The notes under the pieces are model-generated. The model did not search any database and was not told where the DNA came from. It saw nothing but the letters and a program-made list of their open reading frames with translations. Below are positions 1 to 8,475 of a stretch of DNA of 48,003 nucleotides, one piece after another. The position numbers were made by a program, and so were the translations under genes. This DNA is from an uncultured Campylobacter sp. (GTDB lineage: Bacteria; Campylobacterota; Campylobacteria; Campylobacterales; Campylobacteraceae): assembly GCF_938002845.1 (NCBI RefSeq), contig NZ_CALKZP010000009.1, forward strand, positions 1 to 48,003. Reading direction: 5' to 3'. Position 1 is the stretch's first letter, and each line of letters starts with the position of its first letter.

Positions 1-300
1 TACCAAATCCACTCGCACCGGTTAAATTTAGCCGCATTTCTACGCGCTGTTTCCGCGCCCGTCTGTTATTTTAAATTTTGCCGTTCCGTCGCCACGGCTC
101 GCTTTCCGCGCTAGCCCCTCGCCATATTGCTAGCTGTATTTGCGCGATAAATTTAACCGCACCGCTGCGCATGCTGTTCCACTCCGCTATCGCCGATGAA
201 ATTTGCACCCGTTAAATTTCCTCACACCCGCCACACCCGCAATCTTGTCCGTCCGCTCGCAAAATTCCGCCGCCTAAAGCAATGCTAAAATATTTTGCGA
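1..300. other. intergenic, AT-word repeats
   Basis: No convincing gene is visible at the left edge of the window. The stretch is GC-rich DNA interrupted by AAATTT words (near 25, 73, 146 and 199), some in the contexts GGTTAAATTTAGCCGC and ATAAATTTAACCGC, which are approximate inverted copies of each other. This is the same word family that fills the other spacers of this window. A regulatory role cannot be shown. Confidence 0.6.
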
Positions 301-306
301 TAAAAT
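301..306 (+). promoter_or_regulatory. putative -10 box for ridA
   Basis: TAAAAT lies in the context TTTTGCGATAAAATGGGC, 28 bases before the ridA start, which leaves a short leader. The GATAAAAT form recurs upstream of the transglutaminase gene at 42800. An AAGGA ribosome binding site follows just before the ATG. No clear -35 is seen, as is normal for Campylobacter sigma-70 promoters. Confidence 0.45.
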
Positions 307-334
307 GGGCTAAATTTTTCACGAAGGATTTAGT

Positions 335-709
335 ATGCAGATCATCTCAACTCCCGATGCGGCGCAGGCCATCGGACCGTACTCCCAGGCGATCAAGGCG
401 GGCGGGCTCATCTTTACCTCGGGGCAGATCGCGCTTAAACCGGGCGGCGAGTTTGTCGCTGGCGGCGTGGAGGCGCAGGCAAGGCAGGTTTTGCAAAACC
501 TCGCCGCGATCCTAAAAGAAGCGGGCGCGACGCTGCAAGATGCCGTCAAAACGACGATTTTCCTAGCCGATATGGGCGATTTCGCCGCGGTGAACGAGAT
601 ATACGCGGCGGCATTCGGCGCGCACAAGCCAGCTCGCAGCACGGTGCAGGTCGCCAAACTACCCAAAGGGGCACTTGTGGAGATCGAAGTAATAGCGCTG
701 GCTAAGTAG
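335..709 (+). CDS. ridA: RidA family enamine/imine deaminase
   Basis: This is a 124-residue member of the RidA (YjgF/YER057c/UK114) family, which hydrolyses reactive enamines and imines such as 2-aminoacrylate released by PLP-dependent dehydratases. Length matches the family (about 125-130). The N-terminal IGPYSQAI and LIFTSGQI motifs are typical. Arg101, in PARSTVQVAKLPKGALVEIE, corresponds to the carboxylate-binding arginine of active RidA members, and Glu117 follows at the expected place, so an active deaminase is likely. The start has an AAGGA ribosome binding site six bases upstream. The gene stands alone, with 215 bases of AT-word spacer after it. Sub-family assignment within RidA cannot be settled by eye. 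Confidence 0.93.
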   Translation: MQIISTPDAAQAIGPYSQAIKAGGLIFTSGQIALKPGGEFVAGGVEAQARQVLQNLAAILKEAGATLQDAVKTTIFLADMGDFAAVNEIYAAAFGAHKPARSTVQVAKLPKGALVEIEVIALAK

Positions 710-924
710 CGCTAAATTTGGATCACTAGGACATTGCGGGTTTGCGCTTGCGGTTAAAATTTAGACGCGGGCCGCCGAAATTTTAAACGGCTCGCTTTGG
801 TTTTGTAGCTGCCCGAGCTTTTAAATTTAGATTTTCAAAGCCGCGCCAAACGCCCGCAGGTCTATGCAAACAGCGCGTCTGGTGTGCTAAGGCGTTAAAA
901 TTTCTCGCTCAAAATGAGATCAAA

Positions 925-1491
925 ATGATAGAAAAGCTTATTCAAAAATCTAAAAATATCACGGCCGCGGGGCGCAGCGACATAGAGCCCGCGTGGATCG
1001 TGCAGGCGCAGCGGCGGCTTGGTTTTGCGCTGCCTGTGAGCTACAAGCAGATACTGCTAAGATACGCTAGCATCAGCGCGGCGGGGACGGAGCTAAAAAC
1101 GATCGCACCGCCCGAGTTTGCGGATAGTGCCGATGAGGGCATCTGCTACACGTATAAGATAAATCTCAAAAACGACCTATTCGCCGCGGATGAGCTCGTA
1201 TTTTTGCAGCTCGAGGACGAGGAGTATTATTTTAAAATTTCGCCCGCAAGCGACGACGGCGGTATAGCGGACGGCTCGCCCAACACGGCGCACGATATGA
1301 ATGCCGAAGCGGCAGATGAAACGACGTGTAAAACGGCGGGCGCAACAACAAGCGAGGCGGCAGATGACGCAGCAAGTGGAGCGACGAAAGAGATAGCAAG
1401 CGAGCGGGCAGACGACGCGCCGCGCAAAATTCTATTTATAGCTAGCGCTATAAACGGCTTTGAATGCGGCTGGCAAGCATTTGGCGCTTAA
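925..1491 (+). CDS. SMI1/KNR4 (SUKH) family protein with repeat insert
   Basis: The protein has 188 residues. The N-terminal part (about 18-65), with the WIVQAQRRLGFALPVSYKQIL signature, is typical of the SUKH superfamily: a helix, then LG..LP.SY, then a small beta core. SUKH proteins often act as immunity proteins to secreted toxins, but lone copies exist and no toxin gene lies nearby, so the role is unknown. Residues 107-165 form an Ala/Asp/Glu/Thr-rich stretch in which a 16-residue unit starting EAAD is repeated (128-143, 144-159, partial 160 onward). After it the fold resumes with ILFIASAINGFECGWQAF, which looks like the closing strands. The insert therefore sits inside the domain. The ATG has only a weak ribosome binding site. 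Confidence 0.72.
   Translation: MIEKLIQKSKNITAAGRSDIEPAWIVQAQRRLGFALPVSYKQILLRYASISAAGTELKTIAPPEFADSADEGICYTYKINLKNDLFAADELVFLQLEDEEYYFKISPASDDGGIADGSPNTAHDMNAEAADETTCKTAGATTSEAADDAASGATKEIASERADDAPRKILFIASAINGFECGWQAFGA
1306..1425 (+). repeat. 48-bp in-frame tandem repeat in SUKH gene
   Basis: Two full copies (1306-1353 and 1354-1401) and a partial third (from 1402) of a 48-bp unit begin GAAGCGGCAGATGA, GAGGCGGCAGATGA and GAGCGGGCAGACGA. The unit length is a multiple of three, so the frame is kept. The encoded 16-mers start EAADETT, EAADDAA and ERADDAP. The repeat is diverged, so it is not a fresh slippage product. Confidence 0.75.
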
Positions 1492-2044
1492 TTTGGCGCG
1501 CGTTACAAAGCTTTGCGGAAGCTCGTTTGCAGCGTAAGAGCCACGCCGCTAAATTTGCGAGATGAGTGTGTTGCGCGAGTAAAAATAGTTCGCTTTTTAA
1601 TTTTGGAAAAAATCGCTGCGTAGCAAGGGGATTAAATTTACCGCTTTTAAATTTTAAAATTTACAAAGAGCGGCACTTGCGGCTTTGAATGTGCGGCTAA
1701 ATTTAGATTTCATAAAAGATTAAATTCTAAGTGCGGTTAAATTCGCTTCTTTAATTTCGCTTGCAGCCTGTGTCGCACTGCAAAACAGAGTGCGAAAATA
1801 GATCGCATTTGTGCGCGATCAGCGCGGATCAAATTAAAATTTCGTCTTTGGAATTTAGTCTGAATTTGCAGCTTGCATCAAGAAAGTATTTTTTGTAAGC
1901 CGATATTGAGTAGCCAAGAAGTGTCTTGAAACTTAGCATCGGCGGCTTAGAAAGTATTTTGAAATCCGCGCCAAGAGTGTGTTTTAAAACAACAAGGCGC
2001 GGCGCTGCTTTGCTGGTTTTATCGCGCCGCTTCGAGGCTAAATT
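1492..2044. other. intergenic, degenerate repeats, no gene seen
   Basis: No coding sequence is supported in these 553 bases. Two phrases of the form GTGCGG(C/T)TAAATT(T/C) occur near 1690 and 1731. A degenerate direct repeat is also present: AGAAAGTATTTT begins at 1881 and again at 1949, each followed by a CCG word and later by GCCAAGA and GTGT. These are of the same character as the spacers elsewhere in the window. Confidence 0.6.
1881..1992. repeat. degenerate direct repeat, 68-bp period
   Basis: AGAAAGTATTTT is perfectly repeated at 1881-1892 and 1949-1960. The downstream phrases GCCAAGAAGTGTCTTGAAAC and GCCAAGAGTGTGTTTTAAAA are also alike, with an internal deletion in the second copy. 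It is non-coding and lies just downstream of the minus-strand MOSC gene. Confidence 0.55.
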
Positions 2045-2731
2045 TCATAGCCGCATAAAGCCGTCGTCGTAGCTGCCCTCTAGCTTGCGGCGCATATCCT
2101 CGCGCCATTTTGGAGTAAGCGTCGTAAGCAGGTTAAATTTTGCTAACAGCCCTTCATCGATACGCTCGCCGTAAAATAGGCGGTTGAGCTCCATCACGCT
2201 CATCATAGCGGGGTCGCGCTCTACGACGTAGATCTCGTCGCCTGCGCGGCACGAGCCGGTCTCTAGTACGCGGTAGTACCAGCCTGTAAGTCCGCTGCGC
2301 GCGATCTCCGCCGTCATCTCCGCGTTACCCCAGCGCATCGAGAGCTTGTAGCAGGGCTTGCGCGGCTGGCTTACTTGCAGCACCAGCGAGCCTATGCGGT
2401 GCACATCGCCGATGCAGACGTTTTGCTCGTGTAATCCGCTGATCGTGAGGTTTTCGCCCATTGCGCCATAGGCTAGATTTTTAAGCCCCAAAAACCTCTC
2501 CCACGCGGCGTAATTTTGCAGCGAGTTGGCAAAAATAGCCTTTTCCTCTCCGCCGTGATGCAGCGTGTCGGCTACCGCGTCGCCCTCGAATCCAAGCTCA
2601 TTTGCGTGCACTTCGCCAGCTCTAGCTTGCTTAAAAATCGCCGTCTTCCAGCGCCTTTTTAGAGGCTGCGTAGCGCGCTCGTCGCCGTAAGCGCGCGGTT
2701 GCCCGGTCAGCAATGCCTTTAAAACGGGCAT
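2045..2731 (-). CDS. MOSC domain protein, YiiM-like
   Basis: The protein has 228 residues, matching E. coli YiiM in length. MOSC domains are beta-strand proteins related to the C-terminal domain of molybdenum cofactor sulfurase, and YiiM-type members act in reduction of N-hydroxylated compounds with Moco. Visible family landmarks are ELGFEGDAVAD, then LHHGGEEKAI, GENLTISGL, IGDVHRIG, and VSQPRKPCYKL with the conserved cysteine proposed to act at the Moco site. A C-terminal helical part follows (about 185-228). The gene is monocistronic on the minus strand, 147 bases downstream of the symporter. Function beyond the family is inference. Confidence 0.88.
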   Translation of the reverse strand: MPVLKALLTGQPRAYGDERATQPLKRRWKTAIFKQARAGEVHANELGFEGDAVADTLHHGGEEKAIFANSLQNYAAWERFLGLKNLAYGAMGENLTISGLHEQNVCIGDVHRIGSLVLQVSQPRKPCYKLSMRWGNAEMTAEIARSGLTGWYYRVLETGSCRAGDEIYVVERDPAMMSVMELNRLFYGERIDEGLLAKFNLLTTLTPKWREDMRRKLEGSYDDGFMRL

Positions 2732-2801
2732 TTTTCGCTCCTTAAAATTTGCATGCGTTCTCCTTAAATCATAAAATTTAGGCTAGGATTTTAGCTAGAA
2801 A

Positions 2802-2817
2802 AGAATTTTAAAATTCT
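2802..2817. repeat. perfect 16-bp RAATTY palindrome
   Basis: AGAATTTTAAAATTCT is a perfect palindrome in the short spacer between the symporter gene and the MOSC gene. It has no T-tract arrangement typical of a terminator for either strand. It belongs to the AAATTT/GAATTC word family that recurs in spacers and in inserts within genes. Confidence 0.6.
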
Positions 2818-2877
2818 AAATTTTACAGCGATTTTGCGCTAAATTCCAAGTGCGGGCTTGAAATTTAGCGCGCGGCG

Positions 2878-4290
2878 TTATTTGTAGTCGTTTGCGTCGT
2901 AGCTTTTGCCGTCGTTAAAGTCGCTCAAAAGCCGCACGACGACGGGGCTAAGTAGGATGATTGCGATTAAGTTTGGGATCACCATCAGTCCGTTAAACAT
3001 ATCGGCTAGCCCCCAGACTAGGTCGATCTTTTGCACGCTTCCTATGAATACGAATGCGACGACCAAAATTTGCAAGAGCTTGACGAATTTTGCGCCCAGG
3101 AGGTATCGCACGTTGATCTCGGCGAAGTAATACCAGCCCAAAATCGTGGTAAATGCGAAGAAAAACAGGCAGATCGCCACGAAGCCGTAGCCGCCGCTGC
3201 GACCCAAAATTTGCGATCCGAAGGCCTCCTGCACCAGCGAGATGCCCGAAAATACTGCCTTGCCGTTTTCGAAGGTGACTACGTCGGTGCTGAGTACGAC
3301 GAAAACGGTGATGTTAAGCACGATGAATGTATCGACGAAAACGCCCATTATGCCGAGCACGGCTTGATCTACGGGGTGTTTGACGTTTGCCGCGGCGTGT
3401 GCGTGCGGCGTCGAGCCCATGCCCGCTTCGTTTGAAAAGAGCCCGCGCGCGATGCCGTATCTCATCGCAGTGGCGATCGTAGCGCCCGTAGCGCCGCCCC
3501 AGGCAGCCGATGGATCGAACGCAGCTTTGAATATCAGCGCGATGGCGGATGGAATTTTATCGAAATTTGAGCCGATGATGACGAGACCCACCAGCACGTA
3601 GCAGATCGCCATTAGTGGCACGACCTTTTCGGCTACGCGCGCGATTGCCTTGACGCCGCCGAAAAAGATGACGCAGCAGATGAGTGCTAAGGCTGCGCCG
3701 CTCACCCACTTCGGAATCCCGAATGCGCCGCTAAAGCCGTCTGAGATGGAGTTTGCCTGCACCATATTGCCCATGAAACCCAAAGCAAAGATGATGGCTA
3801 GCGCAAAAAACGCCGCTAAAGGCTTGGCAAATGGACTTTTAAGTCCGCGGCTGATGTAAAACGCGGGCCCTCCGATCATATGCCCGCTGTCGTCCTTGGT
3901 GCGGTAAATTTGAGCCAGGCAGATCTCTGCGAAATTCGTCGCCATACCCAAAAACGCCGCGCACCACATCCAAAATATCGCGCCCGGCCCGCCCATCACT
4001 AACGCGGTGCTGGCGCCTACCAGGTTGCCGGTGCCTACCTGCGCCGCGATCGCCGTGGCGACGGCTTGGAACGAGCTCATGCCGCTTTTACCCGCAGCCT
4101 CGCCGTGCAGGGAGAAGTTGCTGAAAAGCTTGCGCGCGCCCATTTTAAATTTAAAAATCTGCACCAGATGCAAGCGCGCCGTAAAATATGCGCCGGTGCC
4201 GCAAAGTAGGGCGATTAGAAAGTACGGACCCCACAAAAAGGAGTTGATCGCGTCAATTGTGGCGGTGAATTTGTCGAGAAAATTTTGCAT
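2878..4290 (-). CDS. alanine/glycine:cation symporter (AGCS family)
   Basis: This 470-residue inner-membrane protein belongs to the AGCS (AlsT/DagA/YaaJ) family, which imports alanine or glycine with sodium. Residues 86-112 carry the family signature (VGTGNLVGAST then GGPGAIFWMWCAAFLGM). The protein has about ten to eleven hydrophobic helices, with ATAMRYGIARGLFSNEAGMGSTPHAHA-type sequence near 275-300 as in other AGCS members. Length is normal. The gene stands alone on the minus strand. Campylobacters use amino acids as carbon sources, so a nutrient-uptake role is likely. Substrate (Ala, Gly or D-Ala) cannot be told from sequence. Confidence 0.93.
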   Translation of the reverse strand: MQNFLDKFTATIDAINSFLWGPYFLIALLCGTGAYFTARLHLVQIFKFKMGARKLFSNFSLHGEAAGKSGMSSFQAVATAIAAQVGTGNLVGASTALVMGGPGAIFWMWCAAFLGMATNFAEICLAQIYRTKDDSGHMIGGPAFYISRGLKSPFAKPLAAFFALAIIFALGFMGNMVQANSISDGFSGAFGIPKWVSGAALALICCVIFFGGVKAIARVAEKVVPLMAICYVLVGLVIIGSNFDKIPSAIALIFKAAFDPSAAWGGATGATIATAMRYGIARGLFSNEAGMGSTPHAHAAANVKHPVDQAVLGIMGVFVDTFIVLNITVFVVLSTDVVTFENGKAVFSGISLVQEAFGSQILGRSGGYGFVAICLFFFAFTTILGWYYFAEINVRYLLGAKFVKLLQILVVAFVFIGSVQKIDLVWGLADMFNGLMVIPNLIAIILLSPVVVRLLSDFNDGKSYDANDYK

Positions 4291-4519
4291 GATCTTTTCC
4301 GTGAATTTAAGATGCGAAAATATATTTTAAAAACTCTTAAATTCCTATAAATCGAGAGAAATTTAAGCGAAATTTTAAAGCGTCTTTATAATTTTACTCA
4401 AGTATTAAGCAAAGCGGTATGTGCCGTTTGCTGCATGCCAGCTTGCCAGATAAGCAGCTTAGAATTCCCGCCTTAGCTGTCGAAATTTGAAAAGCAATCA
4501 ACTGAAATTTTAAGCCTTA

Positions 4520-5350
4520 TTATTCATCACCGCCGATTTTGAAAACGAACATCTTGCAAGCGTTACAAAAGGCGGGGATCAGGCTAAAGAGGCGCGCTTT
4601 GAGGCTCCAGTGGTCGCGATACATTTTCATCATCGCGGCTTCTTTTATGAAGCGGATACGCGCGGGCTCCCAGCTCTGCACCTCTGCGCCGCTGCCGATA
4701 CCCATTTTAAAAGGTGCGTTTTGCATGTGCCGCATCGCGTCGTGGCGTTTGGAGTCGAATTTTCTTACCGAAAACTCGCTCATAAAGTCACTCAGCACGT
4801 AGCCGCAAAATTTACGCGCAAGCGCGATAAAAAATTTTTTAAATTCCTCCTTTTCAAAATACATACTCACGCCCTCTAAGATAAAGATGTAGCCCGCGCT
4901 GCCGTGCTTTGCGACTAGCTTGTCCATCCACGAGGGATCTAGCATCGAGTAGGGCAAGCTAAAGTTGTTCTGAGCTTTGGGTAGCAGCGCATCGCGTGCG
5001 GCGATGACATCGGGTAGGTCGAGGTCGTAAAATAGGGCGTTCGGCAGGGCGTGTTGGAGCCTAAGCGGGCGGGTGTCGAGCCCGGCACCGAGCTGCACGA
5101 TGATAGGGCGATCAAGCTCCGCCGCGAGCCGCAGCGTCTCGTCGTCGAAAAATTTCGCGCGGATCACGGTGCCCGTCTTGCTAAGGTGCGCGTCGTCGAA
5201 TTTTGCAAAATCATAATCGATCTGCTCTACGACGGCGCTTGAAAACGGATCGTTTAGGATCGGATCCGCGTCTTTGAAATCCAGATGGCGCATATAGACG
5301 TTGATTAGTAGCGTCTCGGAGACGTTATCTTTAAAATTTAACTTTTGCAT
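4520..5350 (-). CDS. class I SAM-dependent methyltransferase, LCM family
   Basis: The protein has 276 residues from the chosen start. It matches the leucine carboxyl methyltransferase/PPM family (Pfam LCM, TcmP-like): RAKFFDDETLRLA, then the SAM-binding IIVQLGAGLDTRPLRL, FYDLDLPDVI, and FILEGVSMYFEKEEFKKF. Bacterial members methylate carboxyl groups of small molecules or polyketides; the substrate here is unknown. The ATG at 5350 was preferred because an AAAGG ribosome binding site stands six bases upstream, whereas the longer start at 5383 has none. It is convergent with nothing and is read away from the crp-type gene at 5704. Confidence 0.82.
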   Translation of the reverse strand: MQKLNFKDNVSETLLINVYMRHLDFKDADPILNDPFSSAVVEQIDYDFAKFDDAHLSKTGTVIRAKFFDDETLRLAAELDRPIIVQLGAGLDTRPLRLQHALPNALFYDLDLPDVIAARDALLPKAQNNFSLPYSMLDPSWMDKLVAKHGSAGYIFILEGVSMYFEKEEFKKFFIALARKFCGYVLSDFMSEFSVRKFDSKRHDAMRHMQNAPFKMGIGSGAEVQSWEPARIRFIKEAAMMKMYRDHWSLKARLFSLIPAFCNACKMFVFKIGGDE

Positions 5351-5703
5351 GAAGTGCCTTTCTTGCGGTGTCATCGCGAGCAAAATACCGCTTATTTTTA
5401 ATATGCATTATTATATCCTTGCTAAATAAAATTTCAATGAAATGATATGAATTTTTATTTAGAGACAGAATTTTAAATTCGCGCCGCGGGTTTTGGCTAT
5501 AATTTCGCCACATAAGGCTCAATAAATTTTTGAAATTTTACGCGATGCAAAGCGCGGGTAAAATTTAGAATTTTAAAAGCTATAAAATTTATTAGCTTAG
5601 GCGACCCAGATGCGCAGCCATAGTGCGGATGGTAAATTTAATCCGCGCAGCTTTATCTTTGTCTAAATATTTCATTGTATAATTCTTAGCTTTTGGAGGT
5701 TAT
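5351..5703. other. divergent intergenic region
   Basis: The 353-base spacer separates the methyltransferase gene (minus) from the Crp/Fnr-type gene (plus). It holds a forward TATAAT at 5498-5503 that is 200 bases from any plus-strand start, and the stronger candidate at 5678-5683 next to the regulator. A weak hairpin, AAGCTA...TAGCTT, lies near 5580-5600. The orphan -10 could serve a small RNA or a long leader, but nothing further supports this. Confidence 0.5.
5678..5683 (+). promoter_or_regulatory. putative -10 box for the Crp/Fnr regulator
   Basis: TATAAT in TTCATTGTATAATTCTTAGC lies 20 bases before the ATG at 5704, implying a leader of roughly a dozen bases containing the GGAGGT ribosome binding site. 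The TG directly before the hexamer and the T-rich upstream stretch fit the Campylobacter sigma-70 pattern. Confidence 0.6.
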
Positions 5704-6342
5704 ATGGAAAAATCGCGGCTGGGACTACTGCAAACCGAGGCTATCGCCACGCTTAGCGACGAGGAGCTTGCAATGTTCGAGCACCAAGTCATCAAAAAAG
5801 GCTATGTTTTTTATAGCGAGGCGCCTAAAGTTTTTATTTTTAAAAGTGGACAGGCGAAGCTTTCGTTTTTTGAAGACGGCGAGGAATTCATCATCAACTA
5901 CCTAAATAAGGACAATATTACCATTCTTAATGAAATTTGCGCGCTTGAGTTTTTAGAGGACAGCGAGATTTACACGATCGATGCGAGCGGACTAGGGGAG
6001 ATCTTGGCAAATCGCAGCTTTTGCGAGGCATATATAAAAATTTTAACAGAGATAATTCTGCTGCAGCGCAAAATCACACGCTCTATACTTTTTGAAAATG
6101 CAAAAGGGCGCATCGCGAGCTTTTTGATCGAGCTTGCAAACGAGCAGAATTTTCATCAAAACGGCTACAAATACGTCTTTTTGCCCTTTTCGCTAAAGGT
6201 GCTTTCATCCTTTGTGGGGCTCAAGCGCCAAAGCGCGAGTACCGCGTTTAACGAGCTCGTAAAAGATAACGTAATTCAAAAAATCAGCCAGCACGAGTTT
6301 TTGATCCTAGACTACGACAGATTGCTTAGCTACTGTGTTTAG
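5704..6342 (+). CDS. Crp/Fnr family transcriptional regulator
   Basis: The protein has 212 residues. The N-terminal cyclic-nucleotide-binding-like beta barrel spans about residues 15-110, a dimerisation helix about 112-145 (EAYIKILTEIILLQRKITRSIL), and a winged helix-turn-helix about 150-205, with SFVGLKRQSASTAFNELVKDNVI as the turn and recognition helix. It lacks the N-terminal cysteine cluster of FNR, so it is unlikely to hold an oxygen-sensing 4Fe-4S cluster. The cAMP-binding residues of CRP are not evident either, so the signal is unknown. A GGAGGT ribosome binding site sets the start. The gene points toward the end of the hydrogenase/formate-channel operon, so it may control that operon, but the link is positional only. 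Confidence 0.85.
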   Translation: MEKSRLGLLQTEAIATLSDEELAMFEHQVIKKGYVFYSEAPKVFIFKSGQAKLSFFEDGEEFIINYLNKDNITILNEICALEFLEDSEIYTIDASGLGEILANRSFCEAYIKILTEIILLQRKITRSILFENAKGRIASFLIELANEQNFHQNGYKYVFLPFSLKVLSSFVGLKRQSASTAFNELVKDNVIQKISQHEFLILDYDRLLSYCV

Positions 6343-6757
6343 GCGCGGGCTAGAGTTTTTAAAGCATTTATGCGGCTTACGTTACGGCTTAGGCGCGAAA
6401 TTTTGTCTAAAGTTGCAGAGTAGAATTTTGCCTAAATTTACAGCGTAAAATTTTTATCAAGAGCTTGGTTTTAGAATTTCATCCCGAATTTCGTTAGGAT
6501 TTCGTCTAAAATTTTAACTTATATAAAATTTGGGTTTGTGGTCTCGTTTAAAATTCTGTTTTGAATTTGCTTAAAATTTTAACACGTAGTTCACTTTTGA
6601 ATTTTATCCACTATCCTGAAACGCGAAGCTTTAGAATTTTAAATTTAGCGGCAAGCTATGGAATTTAAAATTTTAAATCAAGCTGTAATTTTATGTATTG
6701 CAATGGAATTTAAAATTTTGGATCGAGCGAAATTTTACGCATCAAAATTTAAGAAAC
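6343..6757. other. AT-rich intergenic region, no gene seen
   Basis: The spacer between the Crp/Fnr gene and the terminator of the convergent hyf operon is markedly AT-rich and packed with AAATTT, AATTTTAAATTT and GGAATTTAAAATTTT phrases. For example TGGAATTTAAAATTTT occurs near 6659 and 6705. No reading frame of interest is present. Confidence 0.6.
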
Positions 6758-6783
6758 TAAAAATGCGCGGCAAAGTGCCGCGC
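6758..6783 (-). terminator. intrinsic terminator of the hyf-focA operon
   Basis: GCGCGGCA (6765-6772) pairs perfectly with TGCCGCGC (6776-6783) around a three-base loop. On the minus strand the hairpin is followed directly by ATTTTTAG. It lies about 36 bases past the stop of the FNT gene, which is the right place and orientation to end the eleven-gene operon. Confidence 0.85.
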
Positions 6784-6818
6784 CATATTTTGTTTATATC
6801 GTGCCGAAGCGCGATAGA

Positions 6819-7682
6819 TTAGTCTTTCTTTTTCATATCGTATTTATTTACCATAAATCCGACCAAGCCTACGAAAAATAGACCGCCGCAGATGTTACCT
6901 AGCGTAACTGGGATCATATTTTTAACGATGAAATTTCCCCAGTTTATTGAATCTATTTGAGCCGCCGTTACACCGTGAAGCGAGCTTGCAAGAGCATTTA
7001 CATCGCCACCTGCAGCCGCAAGGTAGTGGCCTTTAGCGATGATACCTTCAGTTAGGATAAACATATTTGCAACGCAGTGTTCCATCGAGCAAGCTACGAA
7101 TGCGCCGATCATCCACATAATTGCAAAGAATTTACCCGATAGATTGCTCTCGCTGGTTGCAGTCCAGATAGACATACATACAAACACGTTACAAAAAATT
7201 CCGCGGATGAATAGCTCATGAAAAGGTGCGTTTATTTTGCCTGCTGCTGCAGGAATGAAGTGCTGCAAGATGTAGCCATCATATTTAAGCGGAAGTCCTG
7301 AGTAATAATACATATACGCGATTAACGCGCCACCTACAAAGTTAAAGCACCAAACGATAGCCCAATAGCCGATTGTTTTACCTAGCGGTAATTTGCCATC
7401 GGCAGCAGGTACGCCCGTTAAAACCGAGCTGGTAAATAGATGCCCACCGTAAAAAACCACCATCATCAGACCGCAGCTAAAGGTAATACCGCCGATGAAA
7501 TTCGATAAGCCAATAGATTGCTTTTCAGCCATTCCGACGGTCGAGTGAGCCCAGAAAATATCACCCATAGCGATTGCAGCGCCCGCCATTATAGCTAGAA
7601 AAATTATGCTAATTAGCGGGGTATGCGCCTTGTGTTGCATCGAACTAGACACCGCTTGCGCGGTTTCTGCAGGATTTAACAT
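6819..7682 (-). CDS. focA: formate/nitrite transporter (FocA-type channel)
   Basis: This 287-residue FNT-family protein has six hydrophobic helices and is the last gene of the hyf operon, one base after the hycI-like stop. FNT pentamers conduct formate (FocA), nitrite (NirC) or hydrosulfide. Family landmarks are GLSNFIGGITFSCGLMMVV, then GGHLFTSSVLTG, FVGGALIAYM, and MEHCVANMF holding the conserved pore histidine. IPVTLGNICGGLFFVGLVG matches the FocA end closely. Since every upstream gene builds a formate-coupled hydrogenase, formate is the likely cargo. FdhC is a possible alternative name; the symbol rests on family and context. Confidence 0.88.
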   Translation of the reverse strand: MLNPAETAQAVSSSMQHKAHTPLISIIFLAIMAGAAIAMGDIFWAHSTVGMAEKQSIGLSNFIGGITFSCGLMMVVFYGGHLFTSSVLTGVPAADGKLPLGKTIGYWAIVWCFNFVGGALIAYMYYYSGLPLKYDGYILQHFIPAAAGKINAPFHELFIRGIFCNVFVCMSIWTATSESNLSGKFFAIMWMIGAFVACSMEHCVANMFILTEGIIAKGHYLAAAGGDVNALASSLHGVTAAQIDSINWGNFIVKNMIPVTLGNICGGLFFVGLVGFMVNKYDMKKKD

Positions 7683-8138
7683 TTACTCCTCCTCATTTAA
7701 ATTTGAATCAATTTCTAAGATACGCTCATAAGCTCTTTGCGCGCTTTTTTTTGCGCTCTCGCTCAGCCCTTCTTTGAAATCAAGGACATTATCGAGTAGC
7801 ACGCTTATGCCCAAAAACAACGTCTTTGGGCAAATTTTGCGCAGATAGCTTAGAAGCACCGGCGTAGGTAGGTTATGCGTCGAGTAGATATAGTCGCGAT
7901 CGTTGCTGAGGTCGAAAAATTCTATCTTATCCTCATCAAAGCCGCTCATCGCATCTACTACGATCAGAATTTCAGGGGCGAATTCCCTAAGTGCTGCAAA
8001 TTCGTTTTCGGGCACATCCTGCCCATAAAAAACGCGCCAATCTTTTAAGTTTGCCTCGACTATTCGCCCTGTTTCATTGCCCACGTCATCGTCGCCGCGA
8101 AGGGGATTGCCGATACAAAGCAACGCCTTTCGCATCAA
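7683..8138 (-). CDS. hycI: HycI-like hydrogenase maturation endopeptidase
   Basis: This 151-residue protein belongs to the M52 family, which clips the C-terminal tail of a NiFe-hydrogenase large subunit after nickel insertion. The N-terminal CIGNPLRGDDDVG carries the nickel-contacting Asp, and VVDAMSGFD carries the second acidic ligand. The expected His is in IYSTHNLPTPVLL. These match HycI, the HycE-specific protease. The start overlaps the preceding stop in an ATGA, so translation is coupled. Its substrate should be HyfG encoded in the same operon, whose tail extends past DPCYSCTER. Confidence 0.9.
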   Translation of the reverse strand: MMRKALLCIGNPLRGDDDVGNETGRIVEANLKDWRVFYGQDVPENEFAALREFAPEILIVVDAMSGFDEDKIEFFDLSNDRDYIYSTHNLPTPVLLSYLRKICPKTLFLGISVLLDNVLDFKEGLSESAKKSAQRAYERILEIDSNLNEEE

Positions 8139-8475
8139 AAATCCTTCCTTAGCACGAAATATCCTTCGCGCATATTTTTTAGCAGATCTTTAAGCTCACA
8201 TTCGCAAAGCTGAGGGATTAGCTTAGCTGCGTGCTCGGCAAAAATTTCAATCTCGAAATACTTGCTTAGGTTACCGATCTTAAATTTAACGTAGTCGCCC
8301 GAGTTTTCGATGATGCGTTTAAATTCTTCATCGTCTATCTCAAGTACCTTTTCGCTAAAATCTATCGTACCTACGCCGTGACCGACGCAGGTGGAAAAAA
8401 CCTTGATATCCTTTAGTTCTTTGGGTAAATTTTCGTTTTCGTCCATATGCCGCTTTGTAAGCTTAAAAACCTCAA

